DNA of 64,000 nt from Rhea pennata (lineage: Eukaryota > Chordata > Aves > Rheiformes > Rheidae): assembly GCF_028389875.1 (NCBI RefSeq), contig NC_084678.1:17638899-17702898 (forward strand), written 5' to 3'. Shown here one piece after another: positions 11,257 to 22,500 of the stretch; position 1 is the first letter of the stretch; each line of letters starts with the position of its first letter. Under the pieces are notes generated by a model, which had not been told where the DNA came from, made no database searches, and worked only from the letters and a program-made list of their open reading frames with translations. Made by a program: the position numbers and the translations under genes.

Positions 11257-12428
11257 GAGTCTCATTATGCCTCTGCTAAGGAGCTGCACCAGTATTGTCA
11301 CTTTTCTTTCTGAGACATAGCTCTCGGAATGGCTGAGCTTCTGTATTTTGTGGTGGGACTGGGGAAACTGGCCTACAGAATCCTGTGCCCGCACAGTCCT
11401 GATCGTCTGCTTCTGCACTGTGCTGGCAGAGCTATTTGTATATCTGCACAGTGCTGTGGCCAAAAGAACTGAAAAGTAACTTCTTGAAATTCTCCTCTCC
11501 TAGTCAGATCAGTTCCCCAGTCAGGTTTGCGACAGTATTTAAAGTTTTTAAACTAAAGCAGAAGGTACTAGCTGTGCAGGAGAAATGGGAGAACAGAATC
11601 CAGGAGGGAAACTCAACTGAGTACTGGAACTCAACTACAGCCCAGTGTCATAGCTCAAACTCACCTTCTGGACAACCTAAGCCTGAGTGTCAAACATAGC
11701 ATCAGTTTGTCGGAGACATGGGTTCGCTTATCTTTTATTGATTTTGCTACATGTTGACCACTGACCATAATGCTTTATACTGCTGCAACGACATTTATCA
11801 GAGCTCATCTTTCAAAGCCTTCATGCATCATACTGAAATTATTCTATGCTCTTCCTCACAGTGCTCTAATTAAGTTCAGCTCTAATATCTGACTGTAAGG
11901 TATTAGTTCCAGATCCCAAATCATTTTTGTGGCTTTTTTTTTTTTTTGTGTGTGTCCAATGCTGTTTTCCAATATCCTTTTTTTAAAAAAGAAGCGAATA
12001 CCAGAGCTACACGCAACGCTTCGGTACTAGCCTTGCCAATGCAACACATGGATGTAAAAATCACTGTCCTGCTTCCCTGCGCATCCAAGGCTTGTGTTAA
12101 TCCCTGCTATTATACTTTTGCTACAGCATTCCATGCTGACTGAAATGTCATTCTGATTCCTAATTTCCTCTACGGAAACCACTGTTTTCTCGCAGTGAGT
12201 GACTTTGTTTCTAGATTTGTAACTTCTTATGCCCCAACCCGGTCACTTTCCCGACTGAACCGCCCCCAAGCCTTCTCACCGCTTGCCACTCGCGTGGTCC
12301 CCTACGGAGCCCGCACACCCGCTCCACGCTCGCTTGCAGACAAGAGCTTGCCGCCCCTCTGCCCCGCGCTCCGAAGAGAAGCCCCCTCCCCGGCTGACGG
12401 CAGCCCCCGCCGCAAAATGGCCCCGGGC

Positions 12429-12429
<1 letters not shown>

Positions 12430-12465
<36 letters not shown>
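12430..12465. repeat. (CGG)12 trinucleotide repeat
   Basis: Twelve uninterrupted CGG units on the + strand within the CpG island, about 450 bp upstream of the POFUT1 ATG and about 240 bp inside the inferred PLAGL2 intron 1. It creates long poly-Ala, poly-Arg or poly-Gly open frames that are not genes. Confidence 0.9.
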
Positions 12466-12707
12466 GGCCCGCGCGGGGCTGCGCGGGGCGGCGGGAGGCC
12501 GCGGCGCCGCACGTGCCCCCGCCCCGCCCCTCCCCCCGTCTCCATGGCGCACCCGGGGGGGAGGGGCGGGCCCGGCCTACGCCCCCCTCGCCCGCCCCTC
12601 GCGGCCCCGCCGCCCCCTCGCGCCGCCGCCGAGGGGAGGGCAGGGCAGGGGGCGGGAGGGGGCCGCCGTGACGCCGCCCCGCTCCCGCCCTCCCCCGCCG
12701 GACTCAC

Positions 12708-12790
12708 CCGGTTCCCCCGGGCGCCGCCCGGCGCGGCTGCGGCCCCGGCCCCGGCGGCCCCATTGTGCGGGGCATTGTGGGAGTGACGCC
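12708..12790 (-). other. PLAGL2: Probable PLAGL2 non-coding exon 1 (5' end approximate)
   Basis: The only strong - strand donor in the island reads CGG|GTGAGT, with the exon ending at 12708. The upstream limit is a guess from the expected start site. Human PLAGL2 likewise has a non-coding first exon facing POFUT1. Confidence 0.5.
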
Positions 12791-12910
12791 GCGCTCGCGC
12801 TCGCGCTCCCGCTTCCGCCTCGATGGTGGCCGCTTCCCGCTAGAGCGGCCGTTCCGGCGGGCCCCGGGGCATGCCGGGACGGCGCGGGCCCGCCTCCCTC
12901 CTCCGCCGCC

Positions 12911-15900
12911 ATGGCGGCGCCGCCGGTCGCCGTCCTCCTAGCGCTGCTGCCGCTTCTTGCGGGCGGCGGCGGCGCGGGGCCCGCCTGGGAACCCGCCGGT
13001 TACCTGCTCTACTGCCCCTGCATGGGTGAGGCCTTCCGGCCGGGGCGGGGCGGGGCGGGCCCCGGCGCCGCGGGGGCCCCGGCGCCGCGGGGGCCCCGCC
13101 TCAGGCCTGCTCTCGCCCTTCTCGCAGGCCGCTTCGGGAACCAGGCCGAGCATTTCCTGGGCGCCCTGGCCTTCGCCCGCGCCCTCAACCGCACCCTGGC
13201 CGTGCCTCCCTGGATCGAGTACCGCCACCACCGCCCGCCCTACACCAACGTGAGCCGCGGGGCCCCGGGGGGCGGGGAGGCGCGGAGGGGGCTCCGGGCG
13301 GGCGCGGCTGGGGCTTGCCTCCTCCCTCCCCGGGAATGAGCCTGTTCCTGCCCTTCCCAGCTGCACGTTTCCTACGCGGAGTACTTTAAGCTGGAGCCTC
13401 TCCTCGAGTACCACCGCGTTGTCAGTTTGGAGGAGTTCATGGAGCAGCTGGCGCCCACCCATTGGCCTCCGGGCAAGCGAGTGGCTTACTGCTTCGAAGC
13501 AGCAGCTCAGAGAAGTGCTGACAAAAGCACTTGTCCCATGAAGGTAAGATTCCTCTCCCTCTCCACCTGCCCGGTTTGATTTTGCTAGCTTTGATGAAAG
13601 CAGTGACCGACTCGCTGAGGTTGGCATTCGTTTGCGGCTTTGTTTAGGAGGTGCACGCTCCCAATCGTTCCCAGTAGCATTCCTTTCACCACTTACCAGC
13701 TCAGCTGGCTATGCCCTATTTTGAGTCAGCTCCGTGCCTTGCTTTATCACCACATGCTTGGGATTCAGTTAGACTGTGTAAGTAGGTGTTGTCACTACAG
13801 AATTGGTTATGACTAAAAGGCAAATAGATCCGTAACAAAAAGCTTATCTGCTACGGGTCTTTACTTGTTTCCATGCTAGAGTTGTCCAACTGGATTTGAA
13901 GCAGCCACCCTAAAATGCAAGTCTGTAGTATTTGAGATTTTTTAGGGCAGCCTTTGTATTAGTTCTCAGTAGACTTTTTAAATGTGTTTAACTCGCTCCT
14001 CCTTATGGAGTTAGGTGGCAAGCAGGCTGTTATTTTCAGTATGCTTTCCTCCTATAACAGAAAGAGCACCTGCAGAACTCCTCAGCTTTACAGGCCAGGA
14101 TTTTGTCCAATCTGTGTTTTAAGGCTCTGTGTATGTATTGAATGAATGCTTGTCTTTCCTTTGCAGGATGGAAACCCATTTGGTCCATTTTGGGATCAGT
14201 TCAAAGTGGATTTTGATAAGTCTGAGCTCTTCAAGGGAATTTCATTCAGTTCCACGTATAAGGACCATTGGATCCAAAGGTGGCAAAAAGTTGGGGAAAC
14301 TTTAGCATGCTGGTGTAGGCATTTAAAGTAACTCTTAAAAACAGTTATGCCCATCACTGTGCTGTCTTTATCATCTTGCGGGGAGGGGGGGAGAGAGATT
14401 GGAGTATTTGTTTAGCAATATAATTGAAAACCTTAATGCTCTTTCCATGAAATACTGGCTGAATGGGTTCTTCCTGTGGACAATACTAGCAGTGAACTCT
14501 GTTAGCTGATTGATTTCTGAGCTGGTAATTAACACTTAATGGCTGTGTTTATTGACTAAATGTTTAATTGCTCCTCAGAAAGATTTTGGTTCTCAGATAC
14601 CAATCGTGAACCTTTGCAGGTTATCTCATGTTATCAGAGACACAAGTGAATTTGATCGTATGAGCAGGATTGGATGACAGAATTGCTGTAGCCTGGGATG
14701 AAAAATATAATCTCTCATTGCTTGCTAGCTCATTATTGAATGTATCAGATTCTTATCTTTGTGTTGTCCATCAAATGAGATTTGATGAACAACACTTTTT
14801 TCACATTTGTTACCAGGTCTGAGGTAAAAAGTAGTATCTGAGTTTTGCTTCTGTTCACATGGCATAATGATTTGGATTCGTCTTGTGTAAAGTGCTCTAT
14901 ATTTCAGGGTGCATCATAATTCCATTGTAACCTTCAAAAAAATCAATCTGCAGCAATTTTGTGTGAGGTTTCAAACTTGGAATATGGAGCTAAGGATGGC
15001 ATCACTTTCTGAACAGGACTAACTAGTTGACCAGAGTTCAGGCCAGAACTCAGGTCCTGTTTTATGTATGTTTGTTCTAACAGGAACAGAAGTCAAATAG
15101 GCCTTCGCTATCAAGTTCCTGAAGACAAAAAAGAGGAAGAGCTTTTCTGCCCTACCTTTTTTGGAGATAGGGGCTTCTAGTCCAGAACTTGTAAAAATAA
15201 AGGATGTGGATGGAGCAGTGAAGGCTGGGTCTAAGGCATAAGGCAGCTGCAAGAATTGGGGGCTGAAGAAGCTATTTTCCTGGTGCAAGATATAGTTTAC
15301 CTTTTTTTTTTTTTTTTTTTTGTAACTATATAATACTACAGTGAGCCGTAAGACTGTTCAGCAGAAAAGCTGAAAGCTTGTGTTCCTGTGTTTAATTTCT
15401 AGGTTTCCGCCCTCTGAGCATCCTGTACTTGCCTTGCCTGGAGCTCCAGCCCAGTTTCCAGTCTTAGAGGAGCATCGACCTCTGCATAAGTATATTGTGT
15501 GGTCTGACGAAATGGTGAAGAAAGGAGAATCCTATATTCATTCTCTCCTGGTTAGGCCCTACATAGGAATCCATCTGAGGATCGGCTCTGACTGGGTATG
15601 ACTACTGTGTAGTGCTTGTTGCTGTAGTTCATGCAGTTCCCATAGGCTAGCTGTCATTCTGTGGAAAACACTATCAAAAGAGCATCTCCTGTTCTGGGAT
15701 GAAAACTTAAACACAGCTCACATTCAGTAATTCACTGTTAGATTATTAGAAATACTATTGAGATTCATATTTCAAACAGACTAACTCTGCCTGCAGTGCA
15801 AGGTTCTGTTGGTACCGTTCTCTCTAGCTGTTGCCATTCAAATGTGGTGTTTTTTCTCCTTCCAATAGAAAAATGCTTGTAATATGTTAAAGGATGGGAC

Positions 15901-17332
15901 AGCTGGGCCTCACTTCATGGCTTCACCTCAGTGTGTGGGCTATGACCGAAACACTGCTGTATCTCTTACCATGGACATGTGCCTTCCAGACCTCAAAGAG
16001 ATCAAGCGTGCTCTCAAGCTCTGGGTAGAAAAGACAGAAGCTAAATCTGTTTATATTGCTACTGATTCTGAGCCCTACACCAAGGAAATACAGCAGTTCT
16101 TCCAAGAAAAGGTAATTCTTTCAGAAACTCATTCTAGCAGGAATGCTTTAATAAAGACTTTCCTCAGCTTCTGTTCTGTTGCTGCCACAAGCAGCAGACA
16201 TTTCAGTGAAATTGAGGTTATGTTCAACAAATAATGGGAAGTACCAGTGTGACCTACTGTTGAAGTAAAACTTAAGACCGCCTAGTGTGCGAGTCAAATG
16301 TTGGCATGTTGGTTGTCCTTTGACATACTGAAATATCGATATAGTCCTAAGGCATTTGGAATTTTGTACTAAAATGAAAATAAGTAACTGGCTGTGCTGA
16401 GAACATCAGCCACTCTTCTCACTGGATGGATAGACATACTTAGGCAGAGTGTTTCCTGGTTCTGTTTCAGTGTGGTCCTCTGGCTATTAGGTGTCTAAAA
16501 TGTTTCATGTCCGTTACAAGAAAGTGTCCCCTATAAGTAGCAGCTGGACTAGGTGCAATGGGAGGTGGGGAGTGGATTTTTGAATGGGGAAAACTGTTGG
16601 GTTAAATTAGAGAATGAAATTTTGGGAGAAACAAGTTGTGGTAACCCATGTCTTTGGCGAGTGGGCTTGGTATTTGAGCTAGTTGGTGTCAAATAATATG
16701 ACACTATCTTTAGAATAAAGGCAAATTTTAGAATCAAGGTTTAGGATAAGGCAAAAATAAGGCAGTTGGGATCTAATAAGTTATGTGGCTTTTTTAATAT
16801 AGCACACAAGTGTGGTATATGTATATCCACAGACAAATATTGGCATCTTGGAGAGAATTTTGTTCAATAAAAATGAAACTGTAAAACTGTTTGGAGAACT
16901 CCCTCTTTCCTAGAGGCTGAAGAGCATTGACCTGCATGGTAGTGAATTTTTGACTGACAGATTTCAGTTGAAGATAAGTGATGTCAGTGACTTGTTCATA
17001 GAACAATTGTAGTGCAGCTTAAGATAGAGTCCACTCTCTTTCATGTTGTACATCCATATTCCCATTTCTAGTGTTATGCTAAGAGATTTGGATCATATGA
17101 GTAGATGTCTGGATTAATTTACTTTCCTTATTTCCCCCTACAGATCAAAGTTGTAACCTTACAGCCTGAAGTGGCCCAGATTGACTTGTATGTTCTTGGC
17201 CAGTCTGATCATTTTATTGGGAACTGTGTCTCTTCATTTACCGCCTTTGTGAAACGAGAGCGTGATGTGCATGGAAAACCCTCTTCGTTTTTTGGCATGG
17301 ACTACCCACCAAGGTTACGGGATGAATTCTGA
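12911..17332 (+). CDS. POFUT1: POFUT1, GDP-fucose protein O-fucosyltransferase 1 (complete, 7 coding exons)
   Basis: An ER-lumen enzyme that transfers fucose from GDP-fucose to Ser/Thr of EGF repeats, as on Notch receptors. Coding exons: 12911-13025, 13128-13249, 13361-13543, 14167-14279, 15403-15595, 15869-16111 and 17144-17332. Phases agree throughout and give 385 aa (human 388). The start [19 protein letters not shown] is a signal peptide. Family landmarks include [20 protein letters not shown] (39-58) with an N-glycosylation site N59-[14 protein letters not shown], and [10 protein letters not shown] (233-242), whose Arg237 matches the catalytic Arg240 of human. [13 protein letters not shown] and the ER-retention-like end RDEF follow. 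The exon-4 donor is weak (CAAAG|GTGGCA), but the join splits an Arg codon and restores the conserved frame. Confidence 0.97.
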
Positions 17333-19000
17333 CCAAAAGAGAAACAGGCTTGATAGTTCTCAGAGCTCTGAGCTCAGTACTTTACTGAGGGACCACTCAA
17401 CATTAACATTGTTCTGCCGTGTGTAGAACATTCAGCCAAACTATGGCAGACTGGTTTTCAAACCTTCGTTACTCTCCACAGTGATTACTAGACTATTCTG
17501 TCTGACTTCTCAGTTCTCCCATACTTCTGGCATGAGATCAGACAGAAAGGAAACTTTAGATAATGTAGTTTATAGGAAACTATAAACTACATAGCTTATA
17601 AGCTATAGTTTATATAGTTTTCCGTTCTCATTATTTGGGATTTGTCAACAATTATGATCTAGCAGCTGCTCAACTTTATTCTCCTTTATTTTTTTTCTCT
17701 TACATCTTAATCATTTTACCTGGAGATGTTGAAGTTTCTTGTTGTCCAAAACTGACCATAAGTTCTCTTTAAGTGCAAAGTATTTTCAGGAAGATCATGT
17801 TTCCTGAAAAAGAATGCAAGATAAAACTCAGGCTTGAGAGTTAGAAGGTCTGGGGTTTATCAAGTACTGCTGCTGCCTTATAAGAGCCAATCACCTCTGT
17901 GCCTTCATTCCTATTCTCCTGTGAAAAGGGGTTTAAAAGCTACTTCACAACAGTGTTGTGAGAGTAAACACTTGTGGAGCCCTCTCATAAGTGGTGCTAC
18001 AGAAGTACAGTGGTGTCATGTTGTAACATTACCATTGCCAGTTCAGCCAATCTTAGTACCTGTATTGTCCTGAGGAAGGTGGTTTAGAGGGATGCAGACA
18101 GGTAATTTTTTGTAGATAGTCTTAAGTGGTGAATGAGGGTTTTATAGCTGTTAATTTAAGGTGGAGGTCTGTGGTGGAAATGTATCTTTTATTTTTGCGC
18201 TAAGAATTCTAAAATAGCCTTAGTATAGATGGATGTATGTCTTATCTAGGTCCACGTTAATGGTTTTCTGATTTTTGTTGTAGTAAAATAATCCCTCTGA
18301 CAACACAGTTGTCTGTAGGATTGGTTCCCATTGTAGCTATCTGTGGAAATCATTAGCTAATGATGAAGCAGTAACCACAAAAAAAGTTAGTTTGACCCAG
18401 TGCAGTTTAGTGCTGTTAACAGTGGTAATCCCTATCTGATAAATATCAATTTGACCAATGCCTTTGGTTACTCCTATGATTTTTTTCAAAGACTGAGTGT
18501 AGAACTTTCTGTTTACTCTTTAAAAATGATGACTAGATATGTCTGTAGTACCAAGGTGGCTTCCTCTGATGCACTGTTATTGTCTACAGAATGCTCTCTT
18601 AGGTCATTTACTTGGGTTTAATTCTGAATGCCTCACTTTCCCCTCTCACTTTGGAAATGTTTCTGTGGCTTGAAGGAATTTGAAGGTTCAAAGCAAAAGA
18701 GGTCTGAATTATAAGTAAGATTCATGAAATGTTAGTGTGGCATAAACTTGTGTCTTGATTCCTCAGTGCTAGCTCCCAGAAACATGTGGGACTGAGTTGT
18801 TGCAGGGAATCTAGCTGTTCTTTCATCCTGTAATTGAGTGATTAGAGTTGATGTTTGATTAATACTTTTTGAGTAAAGCACAAGCAGTTTTCTGTAATTG
18901 AAGGTTGCTGTTGAGAGCTAGTGCAGGAGCACCAACTAGGGAGACAGCTGAGAGGTTGAGATGTTTTAAGGTGATGATGCATGGCTTGTAGCTAACCTTG
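17333..19000 (+). other. POFUT1: POFUT1 3' UTR and downstream sequence (end not determined)
   Basis: No further coding exon follows the stop at 17330-17332. I found no canonical AATAAA between the stop and about 19.5 kb, so the cleavage site is unknown or uses a variant signal such as the GATAAA near 17820. A strong palindrome lies at 17565-17623. An 18400-18621 open frame shows no recognisable family. Confidence 0.5.
17565..17623. repeat. Nested palindromes in POFUT1 3' UTR
   Basis: gtagtttata (17565-17574) and tataaactac (17581-17590) form a perfect 10-bp stem with a 6-nt loop. It is followed at once by the perfect 16-bp palindrome atagcttataagctat (17591-17606). The whole stretch 17575-17623, from ggaaac to gttttcc, is also an imperfect self-complementary unit of about 49 bp. 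In RNA it offers two alternative hairpins. Confidence 0.85.
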
Positions 19001-19029
19001 TAATTGCATCACATATTGCATCACCTGTT

Positions 19030-20646
19030 CATCTTCTGCCAAAAGACTGGTGTGAGGGGAACAAAAGTCCTGGGAATTCCATCTGGTTGGCCAAATAGAA
19101 TTTCCTAGGGTGTTAAACCTAAGGTTGGAATATATGTCATACACTTAGTGTCAGTGGTAGGGCTTCTGGCCACTTAAACCCTGTTTTCCCTCTTCAAGGA
19201 TGGTGGTCATCCCATCTGGCAATTGTAAAGTTAGCCCTCTCTTGACATGTAACGATGGCTTGGGTGTTACACAGCAGGTCTCTCCCTAGTAGATTATTTG
19301 GACTTCCTCTCATTATTAGAAATTCATGCCAGAAGGAACAGTTACCAATTTCTATTTCAAAAGGCTTGGTAAGAGATAAGGTCTGTGGTCTTCAATTCCT
19401 AGGATACATACAGTCTTTTCGGACGATGGACTGATACGCCAGTTCGACATTGAATAGATGGCTCTGATATTCACCAGTAAGATTTGTAAGACTATCCCCA
19501 CTTTCAAACAGGTTCCGAATTGTTCCCCTATCACAAGTTCATAAAACTCTTAAATTTCTGGCTCCCCATTCTGCAGTCATTGATTATACAATAAATCCAT
19601 GGGGCATTTGGAGGGTGAGCTTCTCCAGTAGCCCCCGGTGAGGTTCATAGTGACCATTCCCATAAACACCCTTCATTCTTGACGGACATTCTCTTTTTCA
19701 GTGTGCGGCTTGTTGGTAATAGTTTCTGCAAACTCATGACATGAGACCCAGGTCTACTCTCGGATCCATGGCTTCTTGCCCTCCCCCAGATACTGAAAAT
19801 CCCCATCATCTGCCTTGCTCCTTGTCTTTTCTTGTTCCTGTTATACCACGTGGGGCTTGGAAAGCCACTACAAGTAAGCTAGCTTCTTTGCTTTTTTTTC
19901 TTGTTGCTTTTCTTTTTTTTCTTTCTTTCATCTCTCCCATTAAACACAAAAGTAGCTATAGAGATTACTTCTGTGAGCGGCTTCCCTTGCCATCCGGGAG
20001 CATATTTAGTGAAGTATTTTTGGATGTGTGGAGCTGCTTGGTTCCCAAGCAGGCTAGACGTCAGTGGTTCATTAAAATTAGTCTGTCATGCCCCCATGTC
20101 GTAATAGGCCTGTTGAAGACAGGGTGCATATTCAGAGGAGTGCTCATGAGAGAGAGAGTACTGACATGTTTCTTGAACTTTTGTCCAATTCACCCTTGTT
20201 GAGGCCATAGGAGAATCTGGTCCGAGTAATCCTTTCTGACCTCTCCTATGGCAATCGTTGACAAATCTCACAGAACAAACACACGAACTTATGGAGAATT
20301 TATTTTGCCAGGCAAAATAGTGTCTCCTGCAGGAGAGACCTCTTACCCCTGTACAGCCCTCAATTTATACACAACTGGTCATCATGCATATTTGATTTTT
20401 TTCTTACAAAGTTCTTCCCTGATGTGGGCAAATAACCAGTTCTGAGTTTGAAATCTATTTATGTCCAACAACAAAAGCTATTAAATATTTAGCTCTGTTT
20501 GCTGTGTAGGCCTAACAAAGAAGGAAGTTTATGTTAAGAAACACGGTGAATCTGCACAAAATGGCGATTTTCCTGAGCAAGATGGAGGTAACCAAAGTCT
20601 CAACAATGTTCATCAGTGTAATGGTCTTGAGCAATGCTGTCACAAA
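19030..20646 (-). mobile_element. Endogenous retrovirus fossil, gammaretrovirus-like, partial
   Basis: A - strand element. An LTR-like block occupies about 20215-20646: probable TG start near 20646, TATAAA at 20369-20364, AATAAA at 20304-20299. Remnants of the gag and protease regions follow toward lower coordinates. The protease end is marked by a LLGRDLL-type motif near 19280, typical of gamma-type retroviruses. It is incomplete and broken, with several disruptions; most of pol, all of env and a second LTR were not seen. It looks old. Ends are approximate. Confidence 0.65.
20215..20646 (-). repeat. Probable 5' LTR of the retroviral fossil
   Basis: A TATA box and a polyadenylation signal 65 bp apart in the right order on the - strand, followed by a U5-like segment, fit a short-R gamma-type LTR. 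The boundaries are estimates; no partner LTR was found to define them. Confidence 0.5.
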
Positions 20647-20789
20647 ACCAAATGAGACTTTCCAAATGTTATTGGGAATACTGTGTATTAGGAGAGAACA
20701 TAAAGAAAATTTTGTACTTTTTTAACAGTAAAAAATTGACTGCGTTTAGTAGTATTGGACTGAAAATCCTCTTTCTTCCTCTCGCCCAC

Positions 20790-21345
20790 CACCCAGCCTT
20801 GCCTGGCTCGGCCTGCGCGGCCCGGGCGCGTCTCGAGAGGGCAGCGGTGGGCGGCTGTGCCGCCTCGCCCGCCCTGGGGGCCCTGCGGCTGCCCGCGCCC
20901 CGGGGCCGGGAGGGAGGCGGCCGGGCCGGGGCTGCGGCCGGGCCGGGGCCGCTGCCGGCTCCTTTGTTCCCCTCCCCGAGGCCCGGGCCGCCGCCGCCGC
21001 CCCCCGCGCGGAGCCGCAGCGCTCGGGCCCGGCCCGGCCCGGCCCGGCCGCCCTCCTTCCCCTCCGGGCCCGGTTTGACGCCCGGCCCGGCCCGGCCCGG
21101 CCCGCTCCGCTCCGGCCGGGCCCCGGGGGGGCCGTTGCTAGGGAAGCGGCGGCGCCCCGCCCCGCCCGGTCGCTAGGGAAGTGTGCCCGTTGCCAGGGCG
21201 GCGGTCGCTAAGGAAGTGATGGCTTGGGGGCGGGCGCGCGCGTTGCCAAGGAAGTGCGCGGGGGGCGGCGGGCCGGGCCCGCCCCGCCGTATCCGGTGCG
21301 GCGGGAGCGAGGCGGCCGGGCGGGGGCTCCATGGTGACGGCGCAG
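20790..21345 (+). promoter_or_regulatory. KIF3B: KIF3B CpG-island promoter and non-coding exon 1
   Basis: An abrupt change from AT-rich sequence at about 20780 to very CpG-rich DNA with GGCCC pentamer runs and GC boxes. A consensus donor (cgcag|gtgagt) ends exon 1 at 21345 and fits the acceptor before 27598, upstream of the KIF3B start. The proximal part, 21133-21257, carries five X-box-like/ETS-like units. GC-rich sequence continues to about 22950 beyond the minisatellite. Confidence 0.75.
21133..21257 (+). promoter_or_regulatory. KIF3B: Array of five RFX half-X-box / ETS composite motifs
   Basis: Units: cgttgctagggaag (21133), ggtcgctagggaagtg (21168), cgttgccaggg (21188), ggtcgctaaggaagtg (21203) and cgttgccaaggaagtg (21242). 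GTTGCCA/GTTGCTA is the RFX half-site, and three units end in GGAAGTG, an ETS/GABP core. RFX factors drive ciliary genes and KIF3B is a ciliary motor subunit, so the assignment fits biologically. Binding is inferred. Confidence 0.55.
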
Positions 21346-21545
21346 GTGAGTCCCGGCCCCCAGCGCCGCGGGCCGCGCTGCGCGCCGGGGCCGGGGCCGG
21401 GCCGGGGCGGCGGCGCGGCCTGGCGGCGGGCGGGCCCTTGCACGCGCGTGTGCAGCGGCGCACCGAGGCGGCCCCGTTGCACGGGCCTGTGCAGCGGGGC
21501 ACGTGCGCGTGCCCGCCGGCGAGGGCGCGGGGCGCCGCGCGCGCA

Positions 21546-22500
21546 CACGCGTGTGCCGGGGCTGTGTGCATCCCTGTGCGCACACGCCTGTGCCAGAGGA
21601 TCAGTTCATCCCTGTGTGCACACGTGTGTGTCGGGGGTGCATGCATCCCTGTGTGCACACGCGTGTGCCAGGGGGTCAGTTCATCCCTGTGTGCACACGT
21701 GTGTGTCGGGGGTGCGTGCATCCCTGTGCGCACACGCCTGTGCCAGAGGATCAGTTCATCCCTGTGTGCACACGTGTGTGTCGGGGGTGCATGCATCCCT
21801 GTGTGCACACGCGTGTGCCAGGGGGTCAGTTCATCCCTGTGTGCACACGTGTGTGTCGGGGGTGCGTGCATCCCTGTGTGCACACGCGTGTGCCAGTGGG
21901 TCAGTTCATCCCTGTGTGCACACGTGTGTGTCGGGGGTGCGTGCATCCCTGTGTGCACACGCGTGTGCCAGTGGGTCAGTTCATCCCTGTGTGCACACGT
22001 GTGTGTCGGGGGTGCGTGCATCCCTGTGTGCACACGCGTGTGCCAGGGGGTCAGTTCATCCCTGTGTGCACACGTGTGTGTTGGGGGTGCGTGCATCCCT
22101 GTGCGCACACGCCTGTGCCAGAGGATCAGTTCATCCCTGTGTGCACACGCGTGTGCCAGGGGGTCAGTTCATCCCTGTGTGCACACGTGTGTGTCAGGGG
22201 TGTGTGCATCCCTGTGCGCACACGCCTGTGCCAGAGGATCAGTTCATCCCTGTGTGCACACATGTGTGTCGGGGGTGCATGCATCCCTGTGTGCACATGC
22301 GTGTGCCAGTGGGTCAGTTCATCCCTGTGTGCACACGTGTGTGTCGGGGGTGCGTGCATCCCTGTGTGCACACGCGTGTGCCAGTGGGTCAGTTCATCCC
22401 TGTGTGCACACGTGTGTGTCGGGGGTGCATGCATCCCTGTGTGCACATGCGTGTGCCAGAGGGTCAGTTTATCCCTGTGTGCACACGTGTGTGCTGGGGG
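21546..22500. repeat. 75-bp minisatellite, about 12 units, in KIF3B intron 1
   Basis: The marker tcagttcatccctgtg recurs at 21601, 21676, 21751, 21826, 21901, 21976, 22051, 22126, 22164, 22239, 22314, 22389 and 22464. The step is exactly 75 bp except for one 38-bp half unit (22126 to 22164). Each unit is itself two related halves of about 37-38 bp, both containing catccctgtg and gtgcacacg. Long stretches alternate purine and pyrimidine. Because 75 is divisible by three, several reading frames stay open for hundreds of codons; these Cys/His/Val-rich frames are not genes. Confidence 0.95.

Larger units (their letters stand above)
7504..12707 (-). other. PLAGL2: PLAGL2 intron 1 (about 5.2 kb)
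   Basis: Inferred from the donor GTGAGT at 12707 inside the CpG island and the acceptor near 7504. It holds a CR1 fragment (10779-11256), a near-perfect foldback (10590-10663), an exon-like open stretch (9307-9408, - strand) and T-tracts near 11930. The rest is AT-rich and carries no recognisable feature. Confidence 0.55.
12240..13340. promoter_or_regulatory. CpG island, bidirectional promoter of PLAGL2 and POFUT1
   Basis: This block is dense in CpG and GC boxes (ggggcggg and complements). It contains the POFUT1 start codon at 12911 and, on the - strand, a consensus donor GTGAGT at 12707 that fits PLAGL2 exon 1. Transcription start sites of both genes should lie within the roughly 200 bp between 12708 and 12911. 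Within that gap, gcattgtgggagt (12770-12782) resembles a divergent ZNF143-type site. The arrangement matches the head-to-head human pair. Confidence 0.85.

Noticed and set aside
12195-13339. Long Ala/Arg/Pro-rich frames on both strands of the CpG island
   Set aside because: Products of GC-rich sequence and the CGG repeat; the only supported coding part is the POFUT1 exon.
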